Counted from the stretch's first letter, positions 42,948-52,022 are shown. The stretch: 64,000 nucleotides of DNA from an uncultured Microbulbifer sp. (GCF_913055755.1 NZ_CAJXKH010000005.1:1-64000), one strand, 5' to 3'. The notes: generated by a model from the letters alone, not told the origin. Translations and numbers: made by a program.

Positions 42948-43868
42948 ATGAAAGATAACAGCGCAACCTTCACTCGAGCCGAAGAAAGCGGCAACGTATG
43001 GCTCTCCCAAGACAACGCGCACGACGCCGACCTGACCGATCACGGCATAATCCCCACCGTACTCGACTCCGAGGTGGAGGTCGGCAAGGCCATGCTGAAC
43101 GAGCTGTTCGAAACCGCCAGAGCAAAAGACGGCGATATCAATATCGCCCTGCTTGGCGGCCGCGGCGCCCAGGCCCTGCACCGCCTGCTGGGCGAACTGG
43201 CCAGAACCTCAGAGCAGGACGAACTCCTCGGCCGCCTGAACGTATTCACCCAGGACGCCCTCGCCCCCATGAGCATGAGCAACGGCTTCAGCTTCGTGCG
43301 GGACTTCGAGCGCATCCTCGGCCCCGACTTCTTCAGGAAAGTAAAAAGCTTCACGCCGATGCAGACAGACACCGACGATCTGGAAGCCGGGCTGATCGCC
43401 TACCTGAACAAGCTCGAGTCCCTCGGCGGTCTGGATATCTTCTTCATCGGCCACGGCCCGGAAGAAAACCAGGCCTCCCACCTCGCCTACATCAAGCCCT
43501 TCTCCGGTGCCAAGAGCAATCACCTGGCTGGCGTAATCCCGATTTCCAGCAGTATCCTTGAACACCATATCAGCAAGTTCAAAGCCGGTGGCAGTGCGGT
43601 AAGTGAACAGGACGAAGCCGAATGCCGCTCCGCCCAGTACATCCTCACCCTGGGCCCGGCAGCTATTTTGCAGGCAAAGAAAGTCGTGCAATCCGTAGTC
43701 GATGCGGATACCGCCCCAGCCAAGGTGCAGACCTATACGAACGTGCTGAATACGCGGTTAAGCGAAGACAGAGAGGAAGCGCTACAGCAATTGAATGCTA
43801 ATCCGGGGCTGTGGATCAGGTTGCACTCAAACACCAAATCTTTTGTGCTGCCGAATTTGGAAGTTTAA
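42948..43868 (+). CDS. NagB/RpiA-fold protein (glucosamine-6-phosphate deaminase-like)
   Basis: A 306-residue protein with the sugar-phosphate isomerase pattern: INIALLGGRGAQALHRLLGEL near residue 65, DALAPMSMSNGFSFVRDFERIL in the middle, and LDIFFIGHGPEENQASHLAYIKP, which corresponds to the LGxGxDGHxA active-site loop of NagB and 6-phosphogluconolactonase. Several catalytic positions differ from NagB (GHGPEENQA in place of GIGxDGHIA), so the reaction is uncertain. ATG at 42948 follows a terminator, so it is a separate unit. Confidence 0.7.
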   Translation: MKDNSATFTRAEESGNVWLSQDNAHDADLTDHGIIPTVLDSEVEVGKAMLNELFETARAKDGDINIALLGGRGAQALHRLLGELARTSEQDELLGRLNVFTQDALAPMSMSNGFSFVRDFERILGPDFFRKVKSFTPMQTDTDDLEAGLIAYLNKLESLGGLDIFFIGHGPEENQASHLAYIKPFSGAKSNHLAGVIPISSSILEHHISKFKAGGSAVSEQDEAECRSAQYILTLGPAAILQAKKVVQSVVDADTAPAKVQTYTNVLNTRLSEDREEALQQLNANPGLWIRLHSNTKSFVLPNLEV

Positions 43869-43943
43869 ATGATCGCGGAGCAAAATCCGGAATAGCTGAA
43901 AACGCCTGTTGACTATCGGGTTTTCATGCCGAAACCCACCGAG

Positions 43944-43980
43944 TTTTAAAGGGCCGGCGCCGTCGGTCCTTTAATTTTTT
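43944..43980 (+). terminator. Intrinsic terminator after the NagB-like gene
   Basis: TTTTAAAGG-GCCG and CGG-CCTTTAA arms around GCGCC, followed by TTTTTT. The arms are imperfect in the middle. Confidence 0.6.
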
Positions 43981-44056
43981 GAATATAAAAAGCATGTTCA
44001 GGTAAACATTCCCGGCACGCCGAAATCCCAGTGGCATTGCCAGCGGCATTTTAGAA

Positions 44057-44515
44057 CTACATATCTCGCATCCGGTTCACGCTCTGTACCATCTGCTTTA
44101 TCCCCTGCTCTTCCAGCGACTTCAGCTCTTCCATCAGTTCCCGAGTCTCTTCGATATCCGCCCGGCCGTACAAATAGCGGTAGAGTTCGATCACCTGCTC
44201 GTGCTGATCGGTAATAACGCGCATAATTTCATCCGGCTCGAGGTCCTGGAACGGCGCATGGCACTGTTCACTGTGTAGTATCGGATGCTTGTCCATGTAG
44301 TCGTAACACCAGGTATTGAGCGCGCGGGTTTCGGCGGTTTTCACGAACCCGTCGACGGTCTGGGACATTTCCTGCTCGTGCTTTGTCAGATATTCGAGCA
44401 GCATCTGGGAGCGGGTGTTCTCGCTCTTGCCGAAGCAGTGTTGCAGGCAGGCGGATAAATTCTTGTGGAATTCGCGGGTCCATACCAGCACATCCCTCAG
44501 GGTTTCGACTTGCAC
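44057..44515 (-). CDS. Helical-bundle protein, possibly ferritin-like
   Basis: A 152-residue helical protein with no signal or membrane segment. It reads TLRDVLVWTREFHKNLSACLQHCF, LLEYLTKHEQEMSQTVDGFVK, and near the C-terminus ITDQHEQVIELYRYLYG and LMEELKSLEEQGIKQMVQSVNRM. Repeated Glu and His in long helices recall ferritin-like or PA2169/DUF2383-type bundles, but no clean di-iron motif is evident. GTG at 44515 is chosen because a perfect GGAGG stands six bases away; the frame stays open to 44677 but that extension has no ribosome-binding site. Confidence 0.65.
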   Translation of the reverse strand: MQVETLRDVLVWTREFHKNLSACLQHCFGKSENTRSQMLLEYLTKHEQEMSQTVDGFVKTAETRALNTWCYDYMDKHPILHSEQCHAPFQDLEPDEIMRVITDQHEQVIELYRYLYGRADIEETRELMEELKSLEEQGIKQMVQSVNRMRDM

Positions 44516-44770
44516 GTTCGGCCTCCACAGGTAAAGGAAAGCGGTGCGACAATACCGCGAAGTAAATTCGCCCACCGCCCGGTTGTTCTCAAAGGTTAGC
44601 AAGTACGCCCGCAGGTCTGGCCGTGGTGCTCGGAATTTCGGGCATGTGTTTCCACATAAGTTCCTGTGTAGAATCAACGGCCAGCAACGGGCGGTAATCA
44701 GAATCGGGGAATCCCTGCGTTGAATACCTGCCTGTTTTCGGCAGTGAATTGTGATTTACCGGGGGTAAGA

Positions 44771-45841
44771 ATGAAACAGTGGGTGTTGGCAGCCGTGATG
44801 CTGTGTGCCGGTTGTGGGACGACGACCGAACATAATGCACAAAATGCGGCAGTCGTCGGTCGCAGCTGGATCAACCCCGACGCCGGCTATCCGCAGAGCC
44901 ACGCTTCCACCCTGGTGCAGACCGATAGCGGCGCGCTGCTGGCGGCGTGGTTTGGCGGTACCCACGAGCGCCACCAGGATGTTGCGATTTACGTGGCGCG
45001 CTGGGCAGATGGTACATGGCAACCGGCACTGAAGGTGGCCACAGGCAGCGACAGTGCCGGCAACCCGATGCCCACCTGGAACCCGGTGTTGTTCCAGTCC
45101 CCCGGTCAGCCGCTCACGCTGTTTTACAAGGTGGGCCCCAACCCGCGCGAGTGGTGGGGCATGATGATGCAATCGGCGGACGACGGCGCAACCTGGAGCC
45201 ATCCCGCCCGGCTGCCGGATGGGATGATTGGCCCGGTGAAAAACAAGCCAATCACCACCGGCATGGGCGCCTGGCTGGCACCGTCGAGCACCGAAGACAA
45301 CGGGCAGTGGCGCCTGCACTTTGAGCAGTCGAAAGACCAGGGGCAAAACTGGACGAAAACCGCGGAGGTGGACCCGGGCCCGGGGCTGGATGCGATTCAA
45401 CCGAGCATTCTCACCTATCCCGACGGGCGTTTGCAGGCGCTGGCGCGCACCAAGCAGGGGGTGATGGCGAGCACCTGGTCTTACGACCGGGGCCGCAACT
45501 GGACGCCGCTGGCCGCAATTGATTTACCCAACCCGAATTCCGGCACCGACGCGGTAACCCTAGCTAGCGGCCTGCAACTGCTGGTGTACAACCACTCGGC
45601 CCATGCACCCAACACGCCCGGCAAAGGCCCGCGCTACCCGCTGAATATCGCCCTGTCCCGGGATGGCGAGCACTGGTATCCGGCGCTGCCCCTGGAGGCG
45701 GAGCCGATCAAGGAGGGCTACGGGTATCCGGCAGTGATCCAGACCGACAACGGCCTGGTGCATATCTCCTATACAGTCGGGCGCAAACGTATTCGCCACG
45801 TGGTGGTCGATCCCAGCAGGCTGGCAATACAACTGCCATAG
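44771..45841 (+). CDS. Sialidase-family (BNR repeat) lipoprotein
   Basis: A 356-residue lipoprotein. MKQWVLAAVMLCAGC is a lipoprotein signal with the acylated cysteine at 15, which decides the start at 44771 over the longer open frame. The mature part is a six-bladed propeller of the sialidase-like type: HASTLVQTDSGALLAAWFGG, SADDGATWSHPARLP, SKDQGQNWTKTAEV, SYDRGRNWTPLA and SRDGEHWYPALPLE, that is, four Asp-box-like SxDxGxxW motifs. Such proteins are annotated as exo-sialidases, though many act on other plant or algal glycans. Confidence 0.87.
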   Translation: MKQWVLAAVMLCAGCGTTTEHNAQNAAVVGRSWINPDAGYPQSHASTLVQTDSGALLAAWFGGTHERHQDVAIYVARWADGTWQPALKVATGSDSAGNPMPTWNPVLFQSPGQPLTLFYKVGPNPREWWGMMMQSADDGATWSHPARLPDGMIGPVKNKPITTGMGAWLAPSSTEDNGQWRLHFEQSKDQGQNWTKTAEVDPGPGLDAIQPSILTYPDGRLQALARTKQGVMASTWSYDRGRNWTPLAAIDLPNPNSGTDAVTLASGLQLLVYNHSAHAPNTPGKGPRYPLNIALSRDGEHWYPALPLEAEPIKEGYGYPAVIQTDNGLVHISYTVGRKRIRHVVVDPSRLAIQLP

Positions 45842-45861
45842 CGCCCTGCCCGCTCTGGGGT

Positions 45862-46803
45862 TCAGCGGTTCTTGCCCAGATTGCGCAGGAAACCGTCAAT
45901 GATGTCCACCGTCTGGCTGAGATAGGGATCAAACAGCCAGTAGGTGTGGATCACTTCGGGAAATGCGTGGTACTGGTAGGGAATACCGAAGCCCTTGAGG
46001 GTCTCCTCCACCTGCTTGTGGCCCATGGTGAATCGCGGCTGGCCGCTGCTGATGACCAGTGTTGCCGGCGAGGTTTTCGAGAGATGTGAGGTAGGTGCGG
46101 CCTGCCGCCACAGCTCCGGCGATTGCTCCATGTCGCTGCCGAGCCACGCCTGCAGCGGTGATTGGGGGTTCGGGCGCTCGTGATCGAGGTTGAGCACGCC
46201 GTCGAGGTCGATCAGGGCATTGACGCGCACATCGCTCTTGCCGAACACTTGCGAAGGTCCAGCGTAGGCCAGCAGTGACGCCATATGCCCACCGGACGAC
46301 CCGCCCAGCACGGCGATCTTGCCGGGATCTATAGCGTATTCACCGGCATTCTGTTTCAGCCACTGCAGTACGTCGTTTACGTCTTGCATCGCCGCCGGAT
46401 ACGGTGCCTCCAGCGACAGGCGGAATTCCGGCACAACCAGGGTGTAACCGCGCTGGGCGAGCTGGTTCGCCATGGCATACAGGTGTGAACGCTGACCGGA
46501 ACGCCAGCCGCCGCCGTGGATCATCACGATGATCTGCTCGTTATTCTTTTCCGGGGCGGGCTTGAATAGATCCAGGTGCAGCTCGCGCTTGTCGATGGCC
46601 TTGTAGCGGCGATCGAAAAATACCTGTTGGCCGGCAGCGAAAGTCAGTGCGGGCCATTCCAGCGAAGGATCTTGTTTTTTGTAGCGGTAAAAACGCTCTG
46701 AGGGCGTGTAGGAATCGTCTACCGGAATGCTGGTGACAGCGAGGCAGTGCTGTGCGGCAATCAATAAAAACAGCGCGATCGACGCGCGAAATACAGTTGT
46801 CAT
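45862..46803 (-). CDS. Exported alpha/beta hydrolase (esterase/lipase, BD-FAE-like)
   Basis: A 313-residue hydrolase with signal peptide (IALFLLIAAQHCLA). The oxyanion motif is MIHGGGWRSGQ, the nucleophile elbow VLGGSSGGHMA, and EVIHTYWLF near the C-terminus gives the catalytic His; an Asp in between is probable. This is the HSL/BD-FAE-type layout common in carbohydrate esterases. The start ATG at 46803 is preceded by AAGGTC. Its stop is 20 bases from the sialidase stop (convergent), so the pair may be a small degradation module. Confidence 0.86.
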   Translation of the reverse strand: MTTVFRASIALFLLIAAQHCLAVTSIPVDDSYTPSERFYRYKKQDPSLEWPALTFAAGQQVFFDRRYKAIDKRELHLDLFKPAPEKNNEQIIVMIHGGGWRSGQRSHLYAMANQLAQRGYTLVVPEFRLSLEAPYPAAMQDVNDVLQWLKQNAGEYAIDPGKIAVLGGSSGGHMASLLAYAGPSQVFGKSDVRVNALIDLDGVLNLDHERPNPQSPLQAWLGSDMEQSPELWRQAAPTSHLSKTSPATLVISSGQPRFTMGHKQVEETLKGFGIPYQYHAFPEVIHTYWLFDPYLSQTVDIIDGFLRNLGKNR

Positions 46804-46957
46804 CAGAAAGACCTTAACTTCTCGGGGTATTGCATCTGGTAGTGCGACACCTTCCACACATCCGAGCAGTAAACCACCTCTTCGCCCTACTCTACAACTT
46901 TCGCCTGGATACTGTGCCACTATTCGGTCTCCCCCTTCCCCGCAAGCGGAAAAAAGC

Positions 46958-47305
46958 ATGAAACCTTTCGGCAGCTGCCACTGCGGCAATATCACCCTCG
47001 AGGTCGCCACACTCCCGACGGAAGTGACCAGCTGTAACTGTTCGCTGTGCCGGAGATATGCGGGGCTGTGGGCCTACTACGAGCCCGCTGACGTCGTGGT
47101 GCACTACCAGAACCCGGTGAAGAGCTTTTATATCTGGGGAGACCGGGATATTGAACACCATCGTTGCCACCATTGTGGCTGTGTGACGCACTACATCACT
47201 ACGGACAAGTGCCCGGTCAAGCGCATCGCGGTGAATGCGCGCATGGCGGACCCGGCGCTACTGGAGAAGATGAAAATCCGGCTGGTGGATGGCGCATCCT
47301 TCTAG
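46958..47305 (+). CDS. GFA-family (CENP-V/GFA domain) protein
   Basis: A 115-residue zinc protein of the glutathione-dependent-formaldehyde-activating family. Two zinc sites are visible: GSCHCG and SCNCSLCRR in the first half, and HHRCHHCGCVTHY in the second. These proteins act on or bind glutathione adducts in some cases, but most are uncharacterised. The start at 46958 is the first before the conserved cysteines, preceded by AAGCGGAAA. Confidence 0.9.
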   Translation: MKPFGSCHCGNITLEVATLPTEVTSCNCSLCRRYAGLWAYYEPADVVVHYQNPVKSFYIWGDRDIEHHRCHHCGCVTHYITTDKCPVKRIAVNARMADPALLEKMKIRLVDGASF

Positions 47306-47347
47306 GCTGGTTCACAATTCGAACCAGCCAGAATGTGGAGAAGTCCG

Positions 47348-47791
47348 ATGTCCGAAACGCAACTCACCCAGATCGTCTGCCCCTCCTGCACTACGCCGAA
47401 CCGGGTCCCCCGGCAACGGCTGGGCGATCGCCCTCTGTGCGGCAAGTGCCGCGAACCGTTGATTGGCGGACACCCGATCAATGCCATCGATGTCAGTTTC
47501 CGCCGCTTTATCGACAAAAGCGACCTGCCGGTAGTGGTCGACTTCTGGGCCACCTGGTGCGGTCCGTGCCAGCAGTTCGCACCGGCATTCAGTCAGGTGG
47601 CGGGTGAAATGGCGACACAGGCAGTGTTCGTGAAGCTGGATACCGAAGCCAACCAGCAGACCGCCAGCGGCTTCCAGATTCGCTCCATCCCCACCCTGAT
47701 GGTGTTTCACCGCGGCCGAGAAATCGCGCGCCTGTCTGGCGCGCTGCCCAGGCCACAGTTCGTGCAGTGGCTCAATCAGCAATTGCCGTGA
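47348..47791 (+). CDS. trxC: Thioredoxin TrxC (thioredoxin 2)
   Basis: A 147-residue cytoplasmic thioredoxin with the TrxC zinc finger (CPSC at about 16 and CGKC at about 36) and the redox site WCGPC at about 73 in VVDFWATWCGPCQQFAP. IRSIPTLMVFHRG contains the conserved cis-proline. It reduces disulfides, particularly after oxidative stress. The ATG at 47348 is used because the in-frame ATG at 47333 adds residues before the first zinc motif. It follows the GFA gene closely. Confidence 0.95.
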   Translation: MSETQLTQIVCPSCTTPNRVPRQRLGDRPLCGKCREPLIGGHPINAIDVSFRRFIDKSDLPVVVDFWATWCGPCQQFAPAFSQVAGEMATQAVFVKLDTEANQQTASGFQIRSIPTLMVFHRGREIARLSGALPRPQFVQWLNQQLP

Positions 47792-47942
47792 CTCGTCTCC
47801 GATTCAGACAAACCTGACCGGGGCACTTGAGCCCCCCTATTTCCAGAATCGGCGCCGTTTTTTTCACCTCACCTGAGAGAGTCGCCACGGCGGCACCAGT
47901 TCTCTACTAGGATTCTGGATATTTTCCTTGACCAGAATCCAA

Positions 47943-48521
47943 ATGAGCAAAATCCATTCAGCATATCGCTTACCAGCGGCCCCGCTTTTGTTGGCCCTTG
48001 CAGCAGCTTTCCCTTTGGCGATGGCGACCCATGACGCCCAAGGCAACAGTCTGTTCGTTGTAGACTCACCAGACCTTATCGCGAAAACAGCTGATTCGGT
48101 GTACAGGGAACGCGATGATATCCGGAACAATGAGCTGGTTGCTACGCCATCCATGGTTTCCGTTCGCTGTGAGCCACAGCAGGAAGTCCGGCTTCCGGTT
48201 TACAGCGATACCCAGTGTCCGGCCCCCCTGGTAATCAGCAGTCCGTGTATCGCCTACGTCCACTTTCCATTGCGATCGACATTTAAGAGCGATGTCACAG
48301 TCCTGCATGATGGGCAATGTGAAGTGCACTTCAGCTACGATTTTGTGACCGCGCAGCAGCTCGAGAATGGAGATATTCTGGTAAATGGGGGGAACGGAGG
48401 AGCCGGCGGCAGTCAAACGGGTGACTGTGCCACCTTGAAGCCATATCTCGAAATTGAGGAAGCTATCGCACTGCATCAAAACGCGCTAATGCGTGAATCC
48501 GCGGCCATTACTCAGCCATAA
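47943..48521 (+). CDS. Exported protein of unknown function (paralogue A)
   Basis: A 192-residue protein with a signal peptide (LLLALAAAFPLAMA). The mature protein has SLFVVDSPDLIAKTADSVYRERDDIRNNELV, cysteines in VRCEP, DTQCPAP, SSPCIAY, GQCEVHF and TGDCATL, and a glycine-rich VNGGNGGAGG loop. It shares a layout with the gene that follows: S-x-F-x-VD-x-P-x-LI, a segment with DI/VxxN/DE/DLV/I, central cysteines, and a C-terminal EEAIA or DEAIA. Cysteine content suggests periplasmic disulfides. Function unknown. Confidence 0.68.
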   Translation: MSKIHSAYRLPAAPLLLALAAAFPLAMATHDAQGNSLFVVDSPDLIAKTADSVYRERDDIRNNELVATPSMVSVRCEPQQEVRLPVYSDTQCPAPLVISSPCIAYVHFPLRSTFKSDVTVLHDGQCEVHFSYDFVTAQQLENGDILVNGGNGGAGGSQTGDCATLKPYLEIEEAIALHQNALMRESAAITQP

Positions 48522-48534
48522 AAGGGGCGCCAGC

Positions 48535-49143
48535 ATGTCCAGAATTTCCACTTTCCCGCTGGCTGTAATTCTTACAGCCATTTCTATCTGTGCGAACGCA
48601 GACACCCGAACCGCTCCCCAATCAAGTGCAAAAACACTGCAGAAAGCAGGGGTAGCATCCGGTTCGCAGGAAAGCAGTTTTGCGGTGGATATACCGAGAT
48701 TGATCGAGGTTTCCGTCGCCAAAGTGCTCGAAGATCACGAAGACGTCCAGTTGGACGACCTCATAATTGAGCAAGACGGTATCTATTTTCACTGTAACCC
48801 GGCAGCCTACTGGCGCTTTGTCAACACTGTCACTCTGGAACTACCTGATCAATCGGGCCCCGCTTCTCTCTGTGAAGCCAGATTAGTTTTCATTCTCAAA
48901 GATACCCTGAAAAAAAATAGCCAAGTTGCCGACAGCGCATCGGGTTACTGTTTCAACACCATAGACTTTGAATCAGTTAGAGCTATCGTCTATGGCAGTG
49001 GCGCAATCGAAACAGGTCGCGGCAAGGGCCACGACGGCGGAACCGTACTTTGTGACGAACATCGCGTATTTTTACCGGTCGATGAAGCCATTGCTCAATA
49101 TACCAATCAGGAAAAACCCACTGAGGATTCATCAAGCCCCTGA
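48535..49143 (+). CDS. Exported protein of unknown function (paralogue B)
   Basis: A 202-residue protein with a signal peptide (LAVILTAISICANA). The mature part has SSFAVDIPRLIEVSVAKVLEDHEDVQLDDLII, three or four cysteines (YFHCNP, SLCEARL, SGYCFNT, VLCDEH) and a final VDEAIAQYTNQ. It resembles the preceding gene in organisation, 14 bases upstream, and probably arose by tandem duplication with strong divergence. AGGGGCG precedes its ATG. Both probably form one transcript. Confidence 0.68.
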   Translation: MSRISTFPLAVILTAISICANADTRTAPQSSAKTLQKAGVASGSQESSFAVDIPRLIEVSVAKVLEDHEDVQLDDLIIEQDGIYFHCNPAAYWRFVNTVTLELPDQSGPASLCEARLVFILKDTLKKNSQVADSASGYCFNTIDFESVRAIVYGSGAIETGRGKGHDGGTVLCDEHRVFLPVDEAIAQYTNQEKPTEDSSSP

Positions 49144-49236
49144 AATACCCTCCACACTTGCTGCGCTCGCACTGTCTCGCAACAGGGATTTTCCCGCTGC
49201 ATTACCGAACAGCATCCTGTGCCAGGTTCTCGCGTC

Positions 49237-50793
49237 TTATCGTTTCCCAGATTGCTTGATCAGTTCGGTAATCTGTTTCGCCAGATCGTTCGGCACCGGG
49301 AAATGCAAATTGTACTGGGCGATCTTCCACTGTCCCTCGTCCCTGACCAACACGCCGCTGCCCCGGCACTCACCGTAAGCTTCGTTATCCAGCAGTTCAT
49401 CAAACCAGGCGACGTCACCGTGCACGGTGATGGTGCGATCTCTCGGCACATAGGTCCAGCCTTTGCCCTGACTGAAATAGGGTTTCACGTAACGCTTGAA
49501 GTCCTCGACACTCCAGCGTTCGCTGGCGTCGGTGCCGATGAACACGCCACCTCTACTGAAATGATCGAAGTAAGCGTCGAAGTCGGCCGAGGATGCAGCC
49601 TTGTGGAAACTGTCCAGCCGCGCGGCCACGGCAGTTTTCTGCTGCCAGGCTGGATACTCCGTCTCCAGAAATTTCGCCGGCCAGTAACCGTACCAGCTGT
49701 ATCCTGTGCGCCGCTCCACATCGACTTCCGACAACTTTGAAACCCTTTTGCTATCGCGATTGGCGAGAAACGGTTCGCTGGTCTCCAGGTCGTAAAACCG
49801 CGCCCAGATGGGTTTGGCTGCGGCATCATCCACCACTACAAGATCGTAATTGGCGTTGTGGAAATCGAAGCGCTGGCTAGCGGCTTTCACCCGGTCGATA
49901 CGGAAGCCCGAGAGGCTTGCGGATTCCAGCCAGGCTGCACCGCCATTCACCGCTTCGACCACGTTTTTTGAGGGGGTCGGGATGGACATCAGGTATTCCA
50001 GTACCGGCACCGTTTCCCAGGCAAGGATGCCGGGCAATTCGTACGCCCGCCCTTTCGCCGGCTGCAAGATTTCTTCATGGTACTGGCCGGCCCAGCCGGT
50101 GCGCTTGCCATCGATACGCACCTGCAAATCCAGCAGCAGCGCGTCCCCCTTTACGACGGCCCGCGCGGCCTGTCTGCGCAGTTTTTCGTCTAGATAGTCG
50201 AACGGGTAATCGCCTGCGGCTACCTTGCGCAGAAACGTCAGCACACCCGGCATGACTTCGTCGGCAATGGTGATATGACGGAAGTAAGCGAGATCGGTAC
50301 GGTCCGGTGAATGGGCCCAGCCGCCATTGGGGTACTGACGGTCCAGTGTGTAACGCAGGCCTTTCAACGCCCCATCGCGATAGCGATGCTTACCGGTCTG
50401 GCGAAAGACCTCCGACAGATATTCGATCTGCGGGTAGATATTGCGGTTGTCGAAGCTGGCATCCGCCAGGGATTTTTGTTCCAGTGCTCGCGCGCGCTCA
50501 CCGGCAGACGCTACCCGCAGCGGGTGCTGGTTGCTAGGCCAGCCGCCACTGTCGCGCTGGTAAAGCAGCAGGTTGTCGGCAATGGCCTCGATCTGATCCA
50601 GCTCGTAGTACGCCGCACCAGTCTCACCGGTGCGGTCGTTCCAGTGCTTGATGGCGTCGTGGAAACCGTCGACGGAGATGGGGCGATAAGCTGTACCTGC
50701 CCCCCCAGAATCAGCCAAACAGCCTGCCGCAAGCCCGAAGCTGAACACCATGCCCAGCAGACGGTAAGATACTTTGGAAAGGGAATTGATCAC
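49237..50793 (-). CDS. PL10-family pectate lyase with C-terminal NTF2-like domain, lipoprotein
   Basis: A 518-residue surface lipoprotein: lipobox LAAGC with Cys25. Residues about 40-395 resemble family 10 pectate lyases: GGWPSNQHPL, SFDNRNIYPQIEYLSEVF, PNGGWAHSPDR, TGWAGQYHEEILQPAKGRAYELPG and RTGYSWYGYWPAKFLE. Residues about 395-515 form a SnoaL/NTF2-like domain (FDAYFDHFSRGGVFIGTDASERWSVEDF, TITVHGDVAWFDELLD), an unusual partner. The lyase part would cut polygalacturonate by beta-elimination; the NTF2-like fold may bind ligands. Confidence 0.86.
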   Translation of the reverse strand: MINSLSKVSYRLLGMVFSFGLAAGCLADSGGAGTAYRPISVDGFHDAIKHWNDRTGETGAAYYELDQIEAIADNLLLYQRDSGGWPSNQHPLRVASAGERARALEQKSLADASFDNRNIYPQIEYLSEVFRQTGKHRYRDGALKGLRYTLDRQYPNGGWAHSPDRTDLAYFRHITIADEVMPGVLTFLRKVAAGDYPFDYLDEKLRRQAARAVVKGDALLLDLQVRIDGKRTGWAGQYHEEILQPAKGRAYELPGILAWETVPVLEYLMSIPTPSKNVVEAVNGGAAWLESASLSGFRIDRVKAASQRFDFHNANYDLVVVDDAAAKPIWARFYDLETSEPFLANRDSKRVSKLSEVDVERRTGYSWYGYWPAKFLETEYPAWQQKTAVAARLDSFHKAASSADFDAYFDHFSRGGVFIGTDASERWSVEDFKRYVKPYFSQGKGWTYVPRDRTITVHGDVAWFDELLDNEAYGECRGSGVLVRDEGQWKIAQYNLHFPVPNDLAKQITELIKQSGKR

Positions 50794-50961
50794 GCTAGAT
50801 GTCTCTGCTTATATATCGCGTCTATTGTTTTATCGCTTTATCGATTTATCGTAAAAGGCCTAGTAGACGTAATAGGATGTGATAACCGGATCCAGATTGC
50901 CAGTATCGGCGATCGCGTTACTGGTCACCAGATAGTCAAATCTTACATAAAAGGTCGAAAA

Positions 50962-51513
50962 ATGATGACCACCAGATGCAAAGTCGTAAATTACGCCTTG
51001 CTGATCACCGGCCTGATTCTGCTGCTCCCGCTACTGGCGATGGGGCTCAGCCAGGAGGTTAACTGGGGGCCTCTCGATTTCGTGGTCGCCGGTGCACTTT
51101 TATTCTCTGCCAACTTCGCGTTTTTCAAGGCAATGGCACAACCGCGGCCACTCGCATATCACACGGCGGCCGGACTTTTGTTGTTTGCCACCCTGCTTCT
51201 TGTGTGGGTGAACCTGGCGGTTGGCGTTATTGGCAGCGAAGACAACCCGGCCAATCTACTGTATCTCGGCGTGGTGATTATTGGCATAGTCGGAACAGCA
51301 AGGGGCCGGTTAACACCGCGCGGAATGGCGATTACCGCAATGGCCATGGCTGTCACACAGGTACTGGTCACCCTTGTCGCTATTGCCATGGAACTGGGAA
51401 TGCCGGTCAGCACACCGGTTGAGCTGCTCTTGATCAACAGTCTGTATATATGCCTGTTTGTCGCAGCAGCCGGCCTGTTCTGGCATGCGGCACAGCGGGC
51501 CGACTACCCGTAA
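50962..51513 (+). CDS. Small multi-span membrane protein
   Basis: A 183-residue inner-membrane protein with about five hydrophobic segments, starting with VVNYALLITGLILLLPLLAMG and FVVAGALLFSANFAFF. No motif or family recognised. The ATG at 50962 is the first before the opening hydrophobic segment and has AAGGTC upstream; the upstream open frame on the same strand is antisense to the lyase gene. No obvious operon partner. Confidence 0.65.
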   Translation: MMTTRCKVVNYALLITGLILLLPLLAMGLSQEVNWGPLDFVVAGALLFSANFAFFKAMAQPRPLAYHTAAGLLLFATLLLVWVNLAVGVIGSEDNPANLLYLGVVIIGIVGTARGRLTPRGMAITAMAMAVTQVLVTLVAIAMELGMPVSTPVELLLINSLYICLFVAAAGLFWHAAQRADYP

Positions 51514-51608
51514 TATTTCAGGTAATTGTCGGAAGGCAACACGCCGAAAGATTACCCGTTCTGTTACTGACACCAGGCAGGTCACGCTCAATCTATAAAA
51601 ATGGAATC

Positions 51609-52022
51609 ATGGAAGTCGAATTTAAAATCAACGTATCCGTTAGTACGGACCAGTTTATTGAATTGCTCGAACGCTCTACCCTGGGGGAGCGCCGCCCCAT
51701 CCACGACCGCGAATGTATGGAAGGCATGATTGCCAATAGCAATCTGGTGGTCAGCGCCTGGGATGGAGATACCCTGGTGGGCATTGCCCGCTCCGTGACC
51801 GATTTTCACTATGCTTGCTACCTGTCCGACCTGGCCGTTGCCAGCTCCTACCAGCGACTCGGTATCGGCAAGGCACTGCAGGCAAAGACCCAGGCCGAAC
51901 TCGGACCGCACTGCAAGTTGATTCTGCTCGCAGCGCCCGCGGCCAATGACTACTACGAGCATATTGGCTTTACCCAAAATCCGCGCTGCTGGGTGCTCGA
52001 TCGCGATACATCGGTCAGCTAG
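51609..52022 (+). CDS. GNAT family N-acetyltransferase
   Basis: A 137-residue acetyltransferase. Motif A is LSDLAVASSYQRLGIGKALQAKTQ with the Q-x-x-G-x-G/A acetyl-CoA loop, and motif B is LLAAPAANDYYEHIGF. The substrate is unknown. Start ATG at 51609 chosen because it precedes the first beta-strand. Confidence 0.9.
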   Translation: MEVEFKINVSVSTDQFIELLERSTLGERRPIHDRECMEGMIANSNLVVSAWDGDTLVGIARSVTDFHYACYLSDLAVASSYQRLGIGKALQAKTQAELGPHCKLILLAAPAANDYYEHIGFTQNPRCWVLDRDTSVS

